Positions 38,448 through 47,108 of a stretch of DNA of 64,000 nucleotides are shown one piece after another. The stretch comes from JANELJ01 sp024511395. Its GTDB lineage: Bacteria > Pseudomonadota > Gammaproteobacteria > GRL18. The translations under genes and the position numbers were made by a program. The stretch lies in the NCBI GenBank assembly GCA_963681975.1, contig OY820613.1, forward strand, positions 1,302,001-1,366,000, read 5' to 3'. The notes below the pieces were generated by a model that did not search any database, was not told the origin of the DNA, and saw nothing but the letters and a program-made list of their open reading frames with translations. Numbering within the stretch: the first letter of the stretch is position 1; every line of letters begins with the position of its first letter.

Positions 38448-40232
38448 ATGATGATTGCCAAAAGAAAATTTGATACTCTGGTCATCGGGGCCGGTGGCGC
38501 GGGACTGAGGGCGGCATTGCAACTGTCTCAGGCTGAAGCTACGGTGGCGGTGGTTTCCAAGGTATTTTCAACCCGTTCGCATACGGTGGCGGCACAGGGC
38601 GGTATTAATGCTGCTTTGGCTAATGTCACGGATGATCACTGGCATTGGCATATGTATGATACGGTAAAAGGCAGTGATTACCTGGGCGATCAGGATGCCA
38701 TTGAATATATGTGCCGTGCGGCTCTTAATACGGTTATCGAACTGGAACATTATGGAGTACCGTTTTCCCGTCTGGAAAATGGCCGGATTTATCAGCGACC
38801 CTTTGGCGGTCAGAGTCAGAACTTCGGCGGTGAACAGGCGGCCCGTACCTGTGCTGCAGCGGATCGAACCGGCCATGCCATGCTCCATACCCTCTACCAG
38901 CAGAATATCAATGCCCGAACGCATTTTTTTGATGAATTTTTTGCAGTGGATTTACTCAAAAATGAGCGGGGTGATATTCTGGGGGTGCTGGCTTTTGACA
39001 TTGAAAGTGGTGAAAAAATTCTTATTGAAGCCAAAACCACGCTTATTGCCACCGGAGGGGCCGGGCAGCTATTCAGAACCAATACTAACGCCAGTATTAA
39101 TACCGGTGACGGACTGGCTATGGCTCTGCGGGCAGGTATTCCTTTGCAGGATATGGAGTTTTTCCAGTTTCATCCCACTGGAGTGGCCGGTAAGGGTATG
39201 CTGATCAGTGAAGGGGTACGCGGTGAAGGCGGTTATCTGGTTAATAGTGAAGGTGAACGGTTTATGGAACGTTATGCTCCTCACGCCAAAGACCTGGCTT
39301 CTAGGGATGTGGTCAGCCGGGCCATTGCGGTTGAAATAAGAGAAGGGCGGGGCTGCGGACCGAATAAGGATCATGTACTGTTAAAAGTAGACCATCTGGA
39401 TCCGGAAGTCATAAAAAAACGCCTGCCGGTGATCCGGGATATCAGCCTGACGTTTCTGGGTATCGATCCTATTGAAGCATCCATGCCGGTATTTCCAACG
39501 GCACACTATACTATGGGAGGTATTCCGACCAATCGCTATGCCCAGGTGGTGATACCTGTGGGTACCGGAGCTGAGGAAGTCATACCTGGCCTGTATGCCG
39601 CTGGAGAGTGTGCCTGTGCTTCGGTACACGGTGCTAACCGTCTCGGTGGAAATTCTCTGCTGGATATTATGGTCTTTGGCCGGGCTGCGGGTAAACATAT
39701 CATTGGCTATCTGAAAACTCACCGTCAGCATAAGCCTTTACCGGATGAGACCGTAGAGCAGGCTGTGCAAAGACTGGCCCGTTGGGAACAGCCTGGCTCT
39801 GCTACTGACAATTCAGAAAAAGCAGAAAGTGTGGCTGCTTTAAAAGCAGAATTTCAGCAGCTTATGGAAGAAAAGTGCGGTGTGTTCAGAACGGAAGAAG
39901 TACTGACTGAGGGCGTAAAAGCAGTGAAGTCTATTCAGGAACGTCTGCAGCAGGCCGTTATCAATGATCATTCCCGCATTTTTAATACCGCCAGAGTTGA
40001 AGCCCTGGAACTGGAAAATCTGGTGGAACTGGGGCTGGCAACGGTTATCAGTGCCCTGTCCAGACAGGAGAGCCGCGGCGCCCATTCTAGAGTAGATTTT
40101 CCTCAGCGGGATGATGAGCACTGGCTCAGACACAGCCTGTATTATCAGCAGGACAATCGTTTAAGTTATAAACCGGTGCGCACCCGGCCCATTAGTGTTG
40201 ACACCTTTCCACCTAAAGAGCGGGTTTATTAA
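38448..40232 (+). CDS. sdhA: Succinate dehydrogenase flavoprotein subunit
   Basis: A 594-residue flavoprotein that oxidises succinate to fumarate. It has the dinucleotide site 'VIGAGGAGLRAAL' (12-24), the FAD-attachment His45 in 'STRSHTVAAQGG', 'FHPTG' and 'HGANRLGGNSLLD'. The catalytic Arg region is 'ELxSRDVVSRA'-like ('DLASRDVVSRA'). Length is normal. A second ATG follows the first directly (38451). SdhE, encoded downstream, helps attach the FAD. Confidence 0.97.
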   Translation: MMIAKRKFDTLVIGAGGAGLRAALQLSQAEATVAVVSKVFSTRSHTVAAQGGINAALANVTDDHWHWHMYDTVKGSDYLGDQDAIEYMCRAALNTVIELEHYGVPFSRLENGRIYQRPFGGQSQNFGGEQAARTCAAADRTGHAMLHTLYQQNINARTHFFDEFFAVDLLKNERGDILGVLAFDIESGEKILIEAKTTLIATGGAGQLFRTNTNASINTGDGLAMALRAGIPLQDMEFFQFHPTGVAGKGMLISEGVRGEGGYLVNSEGERFMERYAPHAKDLASRDVVSRAIAVEIREGRGCGPNKDHVLLKVDHLDPEVIKKRLPVIRDISLTFLGIDPIEASMPVFPTAHYTMGGIPTNRYAQVVIPVGTGAEEVIPGLYAAGECACASVHGANRLGGNSLLDIMVFGRAAGKHIIGYLKTHRQHKPLPDETVEQAVQRLARWEQPGSATDNSEKAESVAALKAEFQQLMEEKCGVFRTEEVLTEGVKAVKSIQERLQQAVINDHSRIFNTARVEALELENLVELGLATVISALSRQESRGAHSRVDFPQRDDEHWLRHSLYYQQDNRLSYKPVRTRPISVDTFPPKERVY

Positions 40233-40235
40233 ATT

Positions 40236-40934
40236 ATGCGTTTTTCTATCTATCGGTATAATCCTGAAACAGACAGCAAACCCCGTATGCAGGACTTTGA
40301 ACTGCAGGAAATAACACCGGGTTTAATGCTGCGTGATGCTCTTTTGAGAATAAAAAATGAACAGGATGAAAGCATGATCTTTAGACATTCCTGTGGGGAA
40401 GGGGTCTGTGGTTCTGACGGCATGAACATTAACGGTAAAAATGGTCTGGCCTGTATCACTCCACTGGCGGAGTTATCTGAACCCGTGGTGATTCGGCCTT
40501 TGCCGGGCCTGCCGGTGATCCGTGATCTGGTAATTGATATGACCCAGTTTCTAAACCAGTACCGGGCCGTCAAACCCTGGCTGATTGTCAAAGATCCGGT
40601 ACCGGAAGTGGAATATACTCAAAGCCCACAGGAGCGGGACAAACTGGATGGCCTGTATGAATGTATTTTGTGCGCCTGCTGTTCAACTTCCTGTCCTTCT
40701 TTCTGGTGGAACCCGGATAAGTTTCGCGGGCCGGCGGCCTTATTGCAGTCCTGGCGTTTTCTGGCCGACAGTCGGGATCAGGCCACTGAAGAGCGTCTGG
40801 AAGATCTGGAAGGCCCCTATAAACTGTTCCGCTGCCATTCTATTATGAGTTGCGTGAATGCCTGTCCCAAGCATCTTAACCCTACTAAAGCCATTGGGCA
40901 TATTAAACAACTGATGCTCAAGAATATGCTGTAA
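40236..40934 (+). CDS. sdhB: Succinate dehydrogenase iron-sulfur subunit
   Basis: A 232-residue protein with the [2Fe-2S] motif 'CGEGVCGSDGMNINGKNGLAC' in pattern (the third ligand position is Asp, as in E. coli). The [4Fe-4S] motif is 'CILCACCSTSC' and the [3Fe-4S] motif 'CHSIMSCVNACPKHLNP'. It passes electrons from FAD to quinone. It lies 3 bases after sdhA and its stop shares a base with the start of sdhE. Confidence 0.97.
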   Translation: MRFSIYRYNPETDSKPRMQDFELQEITPGLMLRDALLRIKNEQDESMIFRHSCGEGVCGSDGMNINGKNGLACITPLAELSEPVVIRPLPGLPVIRDLVIDMTQFLNQYRAVKPWLIVKDPVPEVEYTQSPQERDKLDGLYECILCACCSTSCPSFWWNPDKFRGPAALLQSWRFLADSRDQATEERLEDLEGPYKLFRCHSIMSCVNACPKHLNPTKAIGHIKQLMLKNML

Positions 40935-41224
40935 TGACTGAGAATACCGACCATGACAAATCATTTAAAAGTCGCCGGCGTCTGCAATGGCAGTGTCGTC
41001 GAGGTATGCTGGAACTGGAATTATTTCTGCAGGATTTTCTGACCTATGACTATGATGCCCTGTCGGAGGATCAGAAATGTAAATTTGAGCAGTTATTAAC
41101 TATAATTGACCCAGTACTGTTTGATTATCTTATGGGAATGCAGGAAGCAAATGAACCAGAACTCAGGGATATTGTCCACACCATCCGAACTGCCCATCAA
41201 CAGCGGCTTCACAATCACTCTTAA
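40934..41224 (+). CDS. sdhE: FAD assembly factor SdhE
   Basis: A 96-residue protein of the SdhE/YgfY family, which promotes covalent flavinylation of SdhA. The family motif RGxxE is present as 'RRGMLELELFLQDF' (about 22-35), and 'LLTIIDPVLFDYLMG' follows. It is linked to the operon through the overlapping TAATG with sdhB. Confidence 0.94.
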   Translation: MTENTDHDKSFKSRRRLQWQCRRGMLELELFLQDFLTYDYDALSEDQKCKFEQLLTIIDPVLFDYLMGMQEANEPELRDIVHTIRTAHQQRLHNHS

Positions 41225-41247
41225 GCCCACGATAGGTCTGGTAATTA

Positions 41248-42756
41248 GTCCGACCTGAATAAATTATAGCACATTGATTTATAAGGAAATATTGGCGATT
41301 TGTGGGTTTTAAATTTGCAGGTTTTTGGTAAAATAAGCCTTATTGCCTTGCAAATTTCCAGACCAGAATGAAGCCAGAGAAACAGCCAAAAATACCTCAG
41401 GAAGACCTGTTCAGGATGCGCCCTGAAAACATGCTGGACATAAACCATGAGTTGATTAAGTTATCAAAACACATAGACCGCACATAGACCGGGAAAGTCC
41501 TGATAAAGAATGGGGCGCTTTGTTTGTATCCACTAAAGGTGCTCCTGCCATACGCACTCGATTGATTGCAGGATTGCATTACCTGAAACACCTTCATGAT
41601 TTATCGGATGAACAGGTAGTAAAAGGCTGGACAGAAAATCCGTACTGGCAGTATTTTTGTGGTGAAGAATACTTTCAGCATAAAATGCCTATACACCCTG
41701 TGACCATGACCAAATGGCGTAACCGGCCGGGTAAGTCAGGCAGTGAAAAATTACTGATTGAAACCATTAAAGCCGGACTAAAGAGTAAAACCATAAAGCC
41801 CGGCAGTTTAAAGAAAGTCACGGTAGATACTACCGTACAGGAAAAGAACATCGCTTTTCCAACCGATTCAAAGCTCCTGAACAAAGCCAGAGAAAACCTG
41901 GTTAAACTGTCCAAAGAGCACGGTATTAAACTGCGTCAGAACTATAATCGGGTTGGGCCGCAATATGTACTAATGGCCAGTCGTTATGCACATGCAAAAC
42001 AGTTTAAACGCATGAAGAAAATGAACAATAAACTGAAATCCCGTTTAGGTCGTGTTAAACGGGATATTGAACGACAACTGCCCAACTATTCTGTTGATAT
42101 TCAGTCTCTGTTTGAAGTAGCTCTAAAACAGGCTCAGAAACTGATTGAGCAGGAGCAGCACAGTAAGAACAAGCTTTACAGTTTACATGCACCGGAAGTC
42201 GAGTGTATCAGTAAAGGCAAAGCTCATAAGCCGTATGAATTTGGTGTTAAAACCAGTATTGCGGTAACTAACAAGGAAGGCTTTGTTATTGGCGCTCAAA
42301 GTTGTCCGGGCAATCCTTATGATGGACATACCTTGCTGCCACAACTGGAACAGATAAAACAGTTTACAGCCGTACAACCGGAACAATGCTTTGTTGACCG
42401 GGGTTATCATGGACATGAGGTAAAAGATACGAAAGTTTTTATCTCAGGTCAGAAGCGAGGCGTTACCCGAAGTATTAAAAAGGCATTAAAACGGCGCAGT
42501 GTGATTGAGCCTGAAATTGGTCATATGAAAAACGATGGCCGTTTAGACCGCTGCTACCTCAAAGGTGCAGTCGGTGATGCCATTAATGTGGTTATGGTAG
42601 CCGCTGGACATAACTTAAGAAAGATCCTCAATAAGCTCCGGCTTTTGTGGCTCAAAATTATTTCCGGTTTGATGGGATATTTTATCAAACCAGAACAATC
42701 AGCTGCTTTAAACCTGGCTTGAAGTCAGGCTTAAAACGGTATTATTCAGGTTGAAC
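41248..42756 (+). mobile_element. IS5-family element, copy G (1509 bp)
   Basis: Complete ends and a perfect 6-bp duplication TAATTA (41242-41247 and 42757-42762). It is 11 bp longer than copy D because of a direct duplication of ACATAGACCGC at about 41470-41491. Confidence 0.95.
41368..42722 (+). pseudogene. IS5-family transposase, frameshifted by an 11-bp duplication (copy G)
   Basis: The ATG at 41368 starts the normal N-terminus, but the 11-bp duplication at codon ~37 shifts the frame. From about 41520 a 400-residue open frame holds the rest of the protein, including the three catalytic acids ('VTVDTTVQ', 'FVDRGYHGHE', 'RSVIEPEIGH'). Initiation at the TTG at 41520 might give a protein lacking about 50 N-terminal residues. 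Confidence 0.88.
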
Positions 42757-42908
42757 TAATTACCCGTGGCCGGGTAGGGTCGGAACGATTCAGAGACTTA
42801 AAGCGACGTTTAAAACTTATAAATTTTAATAAACCCGAGTTAAAACAAGAATTAAAACCAGAGGAACCTGTTTCAGCCGATCAATAATTCCGCCTGACCA
42901 GATATTAT

Positions 42909-43601
42909 ATGCATACATTATTTCACTCCCATCTTACCTTTACGTTCCTGATCTACCCCTTCTTCAGAAGGGGGATTAAGGGGGGGGCTGCTCTACTTCT
43001 TATATTCACCAGCACAGGATACGCCGAAGAACCTGAAATCGATCTGGATCTGGGTGAAGAAATTCATGAGCTCTGTGCCGGTTGTCATGGTGAATATCCC
43101 CGGCTGGCCGGTTTTCCACCGGAATATCTGGCCCGCCAGCTTAAGCTGTTTAAACACAATGAACGTAAAAACATACCTATACGTCCCTATGCCAATGAGC
43201 GGGAGTTACCTGATGAAGATATTCCCTCTATAACCGTTTATTTATCCCAAATTGAACTGATTACCACCATGCCGGTGTTTGATAAGGATATGTCGGCCTA
43301 TGAAAAGCTGCTGATAGCCAAAAAGGTGTTTAATATTCCCAGAACAGAAGGCAATATTACCTGTGGGAAAAAATTCTACAAAACAGAATGCCGCTCCTGT
43401 CATGGACGGGACGGCAAGGGTAAGAAAAATTCTATAATACCGCCCTTAAGCGGACAATATACCCAGTATCTGGCAAAACAGTTAAAGGCTTTTGCTCGTG
43501 GGGAACGGGAGTATGATGATGCCGATTTTTTTGCTGAAATGAGCTAGGAAGAAATCAGGGATCTTCTGGCCTATCTGTCTGTTACCGATGACTTACTATA
43601 A
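42909..43601 (+). pseudogene. Di-haem class I cytochrome c with a premature TAG
   Basis: The frame 42909-43547 has two haem sites, 'CAGCH' and 'CRSCH', each followed by Met-bearing loops, as in cytochrome c4/c553-type proteins. In the first domain the stretch between the haem site and 'EYPRLAG' is shorter than usual. TAG at 43545-43547 cuts 'FFAEMS'; the same frame continues 'EEIRDLLAYLSVTDDLL' to a stop at 43601, so about 17 residues are lost (CAG to TAG fits). Such a short loss might leave some function. The N-terminus is an export signal with an odd insert. The end overlaps nadB on the other strand. Confidence 0.75.
42956..42973. repeat. Short GC-rich palindrome within the cytochrome signal region
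   Basis: CCCCTTCT-TC-AGAAGGGG, followed by GGATTAAGGGGGGG. It adds 'YPFFRRGIKGGA' to the signal-peptide region of the cytochrome. Such G-runs around a palindrome are typical of small intergenic repeats, here inside a gene. Confidence 0.55.
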
Positions 43602-45215
43602 TTTTTCCGGTGGTACCAGCACAGTATCCTTTAAAAAGTTCTTGTCATCAGTATAGGGATAATCCAGGGTATAGTGCAGCCCCCGACTTTCCTTGCGCTG
43701 CATGGCACTGTTGATAATCAGTTCTGCCACAGTCACCAGGTTCCTCAGTTCAATTAAATCGCCGTTAATCAGGTACTGGCGGTAATAATCATCCACCTCC
43801 CGTTTGAGCAGGTTAACCCTTTGACGTGCCAGCAGCAGACGCTTGTTTTTACGTACAATGCCGACATAATTCCACATAAAACGGCGCAGTTCATCCCAGT
43901 TATGGGTAATAACCACTTCTTCTTCTGAGCCGGTCACCCTGCTGTCATCCCAGGGAGGAAGCATGGGTTCACATTCATAACGGCTCAATCCTTCCTTAAT
44001 CACTTTAGCAGCGGCTTTCCCAAATACAATACATTCCAGCAGGGAATTACTGGCCATGCGATTGGCACCATGCAGTCCGGTAAAAGTGGTTTCGCCAATG
44101 GCAAAAAGATTATCAATATCTGTCTGGCCATTTAAATCGGTCATAATACCGCCGCAGGTATAATGGGCGGCAGGGACTACAGGGATCGGTTCTCGGGTAA
44201 TATCAATGCCGTAACTGAGGCAGCGCTCATAAATGGTTGGAAAATGCTCCTTAATAAAATCGGCAGACTTGTGCGTAATGTCCAGGTGTACATAATCAGA
44301 GCCGGTACGTTTCATTTCATAATCAATTGCCCGGGCCACAATATCTCTGGGGGCTAGCTCTTCCCTGGAGTCAAACTTGTGCATAAAAGGGCTGCCGTCA
44401 GGCAGTTTTAATTTAGCCCCTTCTCCGCGCAGTGCTTCGGTAATTAAAAAAGATTTGGCTTTAGGGTGATACAGACAGGTCGGGTGAAACTGGTTAAATT
44501 CCATATTGGCCACCCGGCATCCGGCGCGCCAGGCCATGGCAATACCATCGCCAGTAGAGGTGTCAGGGTTGCTGGTGTACAGATAGACCTTGCTGGCACC
44601 ACCAGTGGCCAGAACGGTATATTTGGTCGGTACATCCATTACCTGATTATTACGGGTATCCAGAAGGTACAGGCCAATACACTGTTTTTTATTGTCCGGG
44701 GACATAATCAGATCAACAGCCAGATAATGATCGAATAGCTTAATGTTTTTATGTTCATTTAAGCGATCAATCAGCCCTCTGGATAATGCCTTACCTGTGG
44801 CATCCGCCGTATGGATAACCCGGCGCTGGCTGTGGCCGCCTTCCCGGGTCAGATGATAATCCTCCCTGTTTTCCTCTCTGGAAAAGGTCACTCCCTGTTT
44901 AATAAGCCATTCAATGGCCTGCCTGCCATGCTCAATGGTGTAGTGAACAGCATCTGGATGACACAGGCCGGCCCCGGCATTGAGGGTGTCCTTAATGTGT
45001 GACTGGATACTGTCGTTGGCCTCATCCATCACTGCAGCGATTCCGCCCTGGGCATAAAGGGTAGAACCATTGGCTATATTGCCCTTGGAAATAAGCGCTA
45101 TTTTAGGAGGGCGTGTGTCTGGATGGTGTTCTGTCTGTTCTGCCAGGGCCAGAGCAACGGTGAGTCCGGCGGCACCGGTACCGACAATAATGACATCAAA
45201 ACATTGGGTATCCAT
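43596..45215 (-). CDS. nadB: L-aspartate oxidase
   Basis: A 539-residue flavoprotein that oxidises L-aspartate to iminoaspartate, the first step of NAD synthesis. It shows 'IIVGTGAAGLTVALAL' (9-24), 'YAQGGIAAVMD', 'HTADATGKALS', 'EFNQFHPTCLYHP', 'HGANRMASNSLLE' and the C-terminal 'RKESRGLHYTLDYP'. It belongs to the same superfamily as SdhA. It is next to rpoE, divergently transcribed, as in E. coli. Confidence 0.97.
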   Translation of the reverse strand: MDTQCFDVIIVGTGAAGLTVALALAEQTEHHPDTRPPKIALISKGNIANGSTLYAQGGIAAVMDEANDSIQSHIKDTLNAGAGLCHPDAVHYTIEHGRQAIEWLIKQGVTFSREENREDYHLTREGGHSQRRVIHTADATGKALSRGLIDRLNEHKNIKLFDHYLAVDLIMSPDNKKQCIGLYLLDTRNNQVMDVPTKYTVLATGGASKVYLYTSNPDTSTGDGIAMAWRAGCRVANMEFNQFHPTCLYHPKAKSFLITEALRGEGAKLKLPDGSPFMHKFDSREELAPRDIVARAIDYEMKRTGSDYVHLDITHKSADFIKEHFPTIYERCLSYGIDITREPIPVVPAAHYTCGGIMTDLNGQTDIDNLFAIGETTFTGLHGANRMASNSLLECIVFGKAAAKVIKEGLSRYECEPMLPPWDDSRVTGSEEEVVITHNWDELRRFMWNYVGIVRKNKRLLLARQRVNLLKREVDDYYRQYLINGDLIELRNLVTVAELIINSAMQRKESRGLHYTLDYPYTDDKNFLKDTVLVPPEKL

Positions 45216-45380
45216 AAATTTCCTAAAATTTCCTGGAACAGGTATTGATTATGCCCAATTTTACTATAAATACCTACTATCCTAATGTGAATATATAAAA
45301 TTAACAGTGGCTGAATTCCCTGACAGGGTCGGATCATACTTTGGTTAAAATATATTCAAAATGAAATTTATACTTTCTGA

Positions 45381-45490
45381 GTATCCATTGACCATGCTTC
45401 TTGATGAAGTTTCGGCAGCAGGGTTGCTGCCGAAAAGCCTCCATGGATGGATTCACAGCGTCTTCAGCAAGGAGTACGGTCAATGGATAC
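45381..45490. repeat. Palindromic repeat, 110-bp form
   Basis: The ends GTATCCATTGACC (45381-45393) and GGTCAATGGATAC (45478-45490) are exact inverted repeats. Inside is a second hairpin TTCGGCAGCA/TGCTGCCGAA (45411-45434). The middle segment AGCCTCCATGGATGGATTCA also occurs in the hairpin at 8358-8430, and the whole element resembles 34178-34238 in reverse. Confidence 0.88.
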
Positions 45491-45575
45491 GGATTTGCGT
45501 CTAAATAAGAATTATTAAAAGTATGTTTATGCCATTAAGCTCTGATAAGATTTATGGATATTATTCTAATAAACC

Positions 45576-45604
45576 GGAACTAATTAACGGTATATCTGTC
45601 CTAA
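45576..45604 (+). promoter_or_regulatory. Likely sigma-E promoter upstream of rpoE
   Basis: GGAACT (45576-45581) and TCCTAA (45599-45604) are separated by 17 bases, close to the sigma-E consensus (GGAACTT and TCTAA/TCTGA). This would let RpoE drive its own operon, as in E. coli. It is placed by inspection only. Confidence 0.5.
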
Positions 45605-45686
45605 ATACAGAAGCGTTGGCAATGTCCATTAAGGGTTAAAAATGGTATATTGAGCTAATGACTTTTTTGATACTAATGAGGAACCA

Positions 45687-46274
45687 ATGAGCGATAATGA
45701 ATCGCAGAATAAAATCGATCTGGAGATAATTAAACGGGTACAACGGGGTGATAAAAGTGCATTTGATTTACTGGTAATCAAATATCAGCATAAACTGGCC
45801 AAGTTGGTTGCCCCCTATGTCCGTGACAGCGATGATGTTCTCGATGTGGTTCAGGAGTCGTTTATTAAGGCGTATAAGGCATTGCAGCGTTTTCGCGGTG
45901 ACAGTGCCTTTTATACTTGGCTGTACCGTATCGCTATTAATACAGCTAAAAATTATATAACGGCACAAAGTCGAAGACCGCCGCGTTCTGATGTGGATGC
46001 TACAGAAGCCGAATATTATGATGGTGGTGCTGTTTTGCATGACAACTCGACTCCCGAGGTGAACATGATAAAACAAGAAATTAAGGAAGCCATTGATCAG
46101 GCTATTTCAGACTTGCCGGAAGAACTTAAAGTGGCCATTACACTCAGAGAGTTTGAGGCCATGAGTTATGATGAAATTGCAGAAGTTATGGACTGTCCGG
46201 TAGGGACGGTTCGATCAAGAATTTTCAGAGCTAGGGAGGCCATTGATAAGGAAATCAGGGAACTTATAGCCTGA
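45687..46274 (+). CDS. rpoE: RNA polymerase sigma-E factor
   Basis: A 195-residue extracytoplasmic-function sigma factor for envelope stress. Region 2 ('DVLDVVQESFIKAYKALQRF' and 'FYTWLYRIAINTAKNY') and region 4 ('LPEELKVAITLREFEAMSYD', 'PVGTVRSRIFRAREAI') are complete. A ribosome site GAGGAAC precedes the ATG. It heads the operon rpoE-rseA-rseB-rseC. Confidence 0.97.
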   Translation: MSDNESQNKIDLEIIKRVQRGDKSAFDLLVIKYQHKLAKLVAPYVRDSDDVLDVVQESFIKAYKALQRFRGDSAFYTWLYRIAINTAKNYITAQSRRPPRSDVDATEAEYYDGGAVLHDNSTPEVNMIKQEIKEAIDQAISDLPEELKVAITLREFEAMSYDEIAEVMDCPVGTVRSRIFRAREAIDKEIRELIA

Positions 46275-46343
46275 ATATGAAACTAAGCAGTATATCCCTG
46301 AAAAAACAGGGGATTAAGGTTGTAATTCTGGAGGGTGAAAGCG

Positions 46344-47108
46344 ATGAAAAGCTCTGGTAATTATAACAGCACTGACAGTAATTGTAGCTCTGGCAGTAAC
46401 AAAACAGTAAACAATACAACAACGAGTGTAGTCAATATGTCTAAACCGGAATCACAGGAAATTTTATCTGCCTTTCTTGATGTAGAACTGTCTAATCAGG
46501 AAATTACAGAGGTAGTTGATAAACTGCTTAAAGATCCGGATTATAAAGCGCACTACAGGCGTACCCAGCTGGTTAGTGATGTTATTCATGAACAGGTGCA
46601 TCCTGCATTACTCAAAAATGACGTATTGGAGTCTGTTTCTGCCCAACTGGAAGAACTGCCGGCTTATCATGTGAATGACAGTGAACTGGTGCAGCCAAAA
46701 ATTGAAGATGTTACCCGATCCAGCCTGTTTAAAACCATTATGGGACATAAACTGGTCAGCGGGCTTTCGGTGGCGGCTTCGGTTATGTTTGTTACCCTGT
46801 TTACCCTGCAGCAGTTTAATAACAACCAGGAAGGCAGCGGTGCAGGAATTAACGTTGCTGACACGGCTATAGATAATAGTTATACCCCTTCACTAATACA
46901 GGCTTCTGCCCCGGTACCGGCTACCTTGGTATCCGGTACCGGGGCAACTATTTCCAATCGTCAGTTAAAACAACAGTATCAGTGGGTGGAAGCCGATCCT
47001 GAGCTGGCTCGTCAGGTCAGACAGTATCTGAATGATCATGAAGTTCATCGGGCAGCTTATACCTTACAGCCACAGATTAGAGAGGCCAGTTATCAAATCA
47101 ATGAGTAA
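46344..47108 (+). CDS. rseA: Anti-sigma-E factor RseA
   Basis: A 254-residue inner-membrane anti-sigma factor. A Ser/Asn/Thr-rich N-terminal extension comes first (about 30 residues, absent in E. coli). Then comes the sigma-binding domain 'ESQEILSAFLDVELSNQEI', with 'YRRTQLVSDVIHE', one membrane segment near 'LVSGLSVAASVMFVTLFTL' and a periplasmic tail. The ATG at 46344 follows GGAGGG; another possible start is the Met of 'MSKPESQE' at 46437, which would remove the odd extension. Confidence 0.9.
   Translation: MKSSGNYNSTDSNCSSGSNKTVNNTTTSVVNMSKPESQEILSAFLDVELSNQEITEVVDKLLKDPDYKAHYRRTQLVSDVIHEQVHPALLKNDVLESVSAQLEELPAYHVNDSELVQPKIEDVTRSSLFKTIMGHKLVSGLSVAASVMFVTLFTLQQFNNNQEGSGAGINVADTAIDNSYTPSLIQASAPVPATLVSGTGATISNRQLKQQYQWVEADPELARQVRQYLNDHEVHRAAYTLQPQIREASYQINE

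Larger units (their letters stand above)
41151..42887 (+). pseudogene. ygfX: YgfX-like gene split by IS5 copy G, central part missing
   Basis: An ATG at 41151 inside the end of sdhE opens a second frame ending in 'FTITLKPTIGLVI' at the IS5 border (41247). This resembles the start of YgfX/CptA, which normally follows sdhE. After the IS, 42757-42887 encodes 'ITRGRVGSERFRDLKRRLKL' and a charged tail, like the YgfX C-terminus. Joined, they give about 75 residues, far below the usual 130-150 and without the two membrane segments. The family call rests on position and short matches. Confidence 0.5.

Noticed and set aside
38674..39204. 176-residue plus-strand frame inside sdhA
   Set aside because: It is an out-of-frame shadow of a highly conserved gene.
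160..43601. Stop codon reassignment as the cause of the many in-frame stops
   Set aside because: All three stop codons occur in broken genes, while dozens of intact genes end normally, and prfB relies on TGA as a stop for its frameshift.
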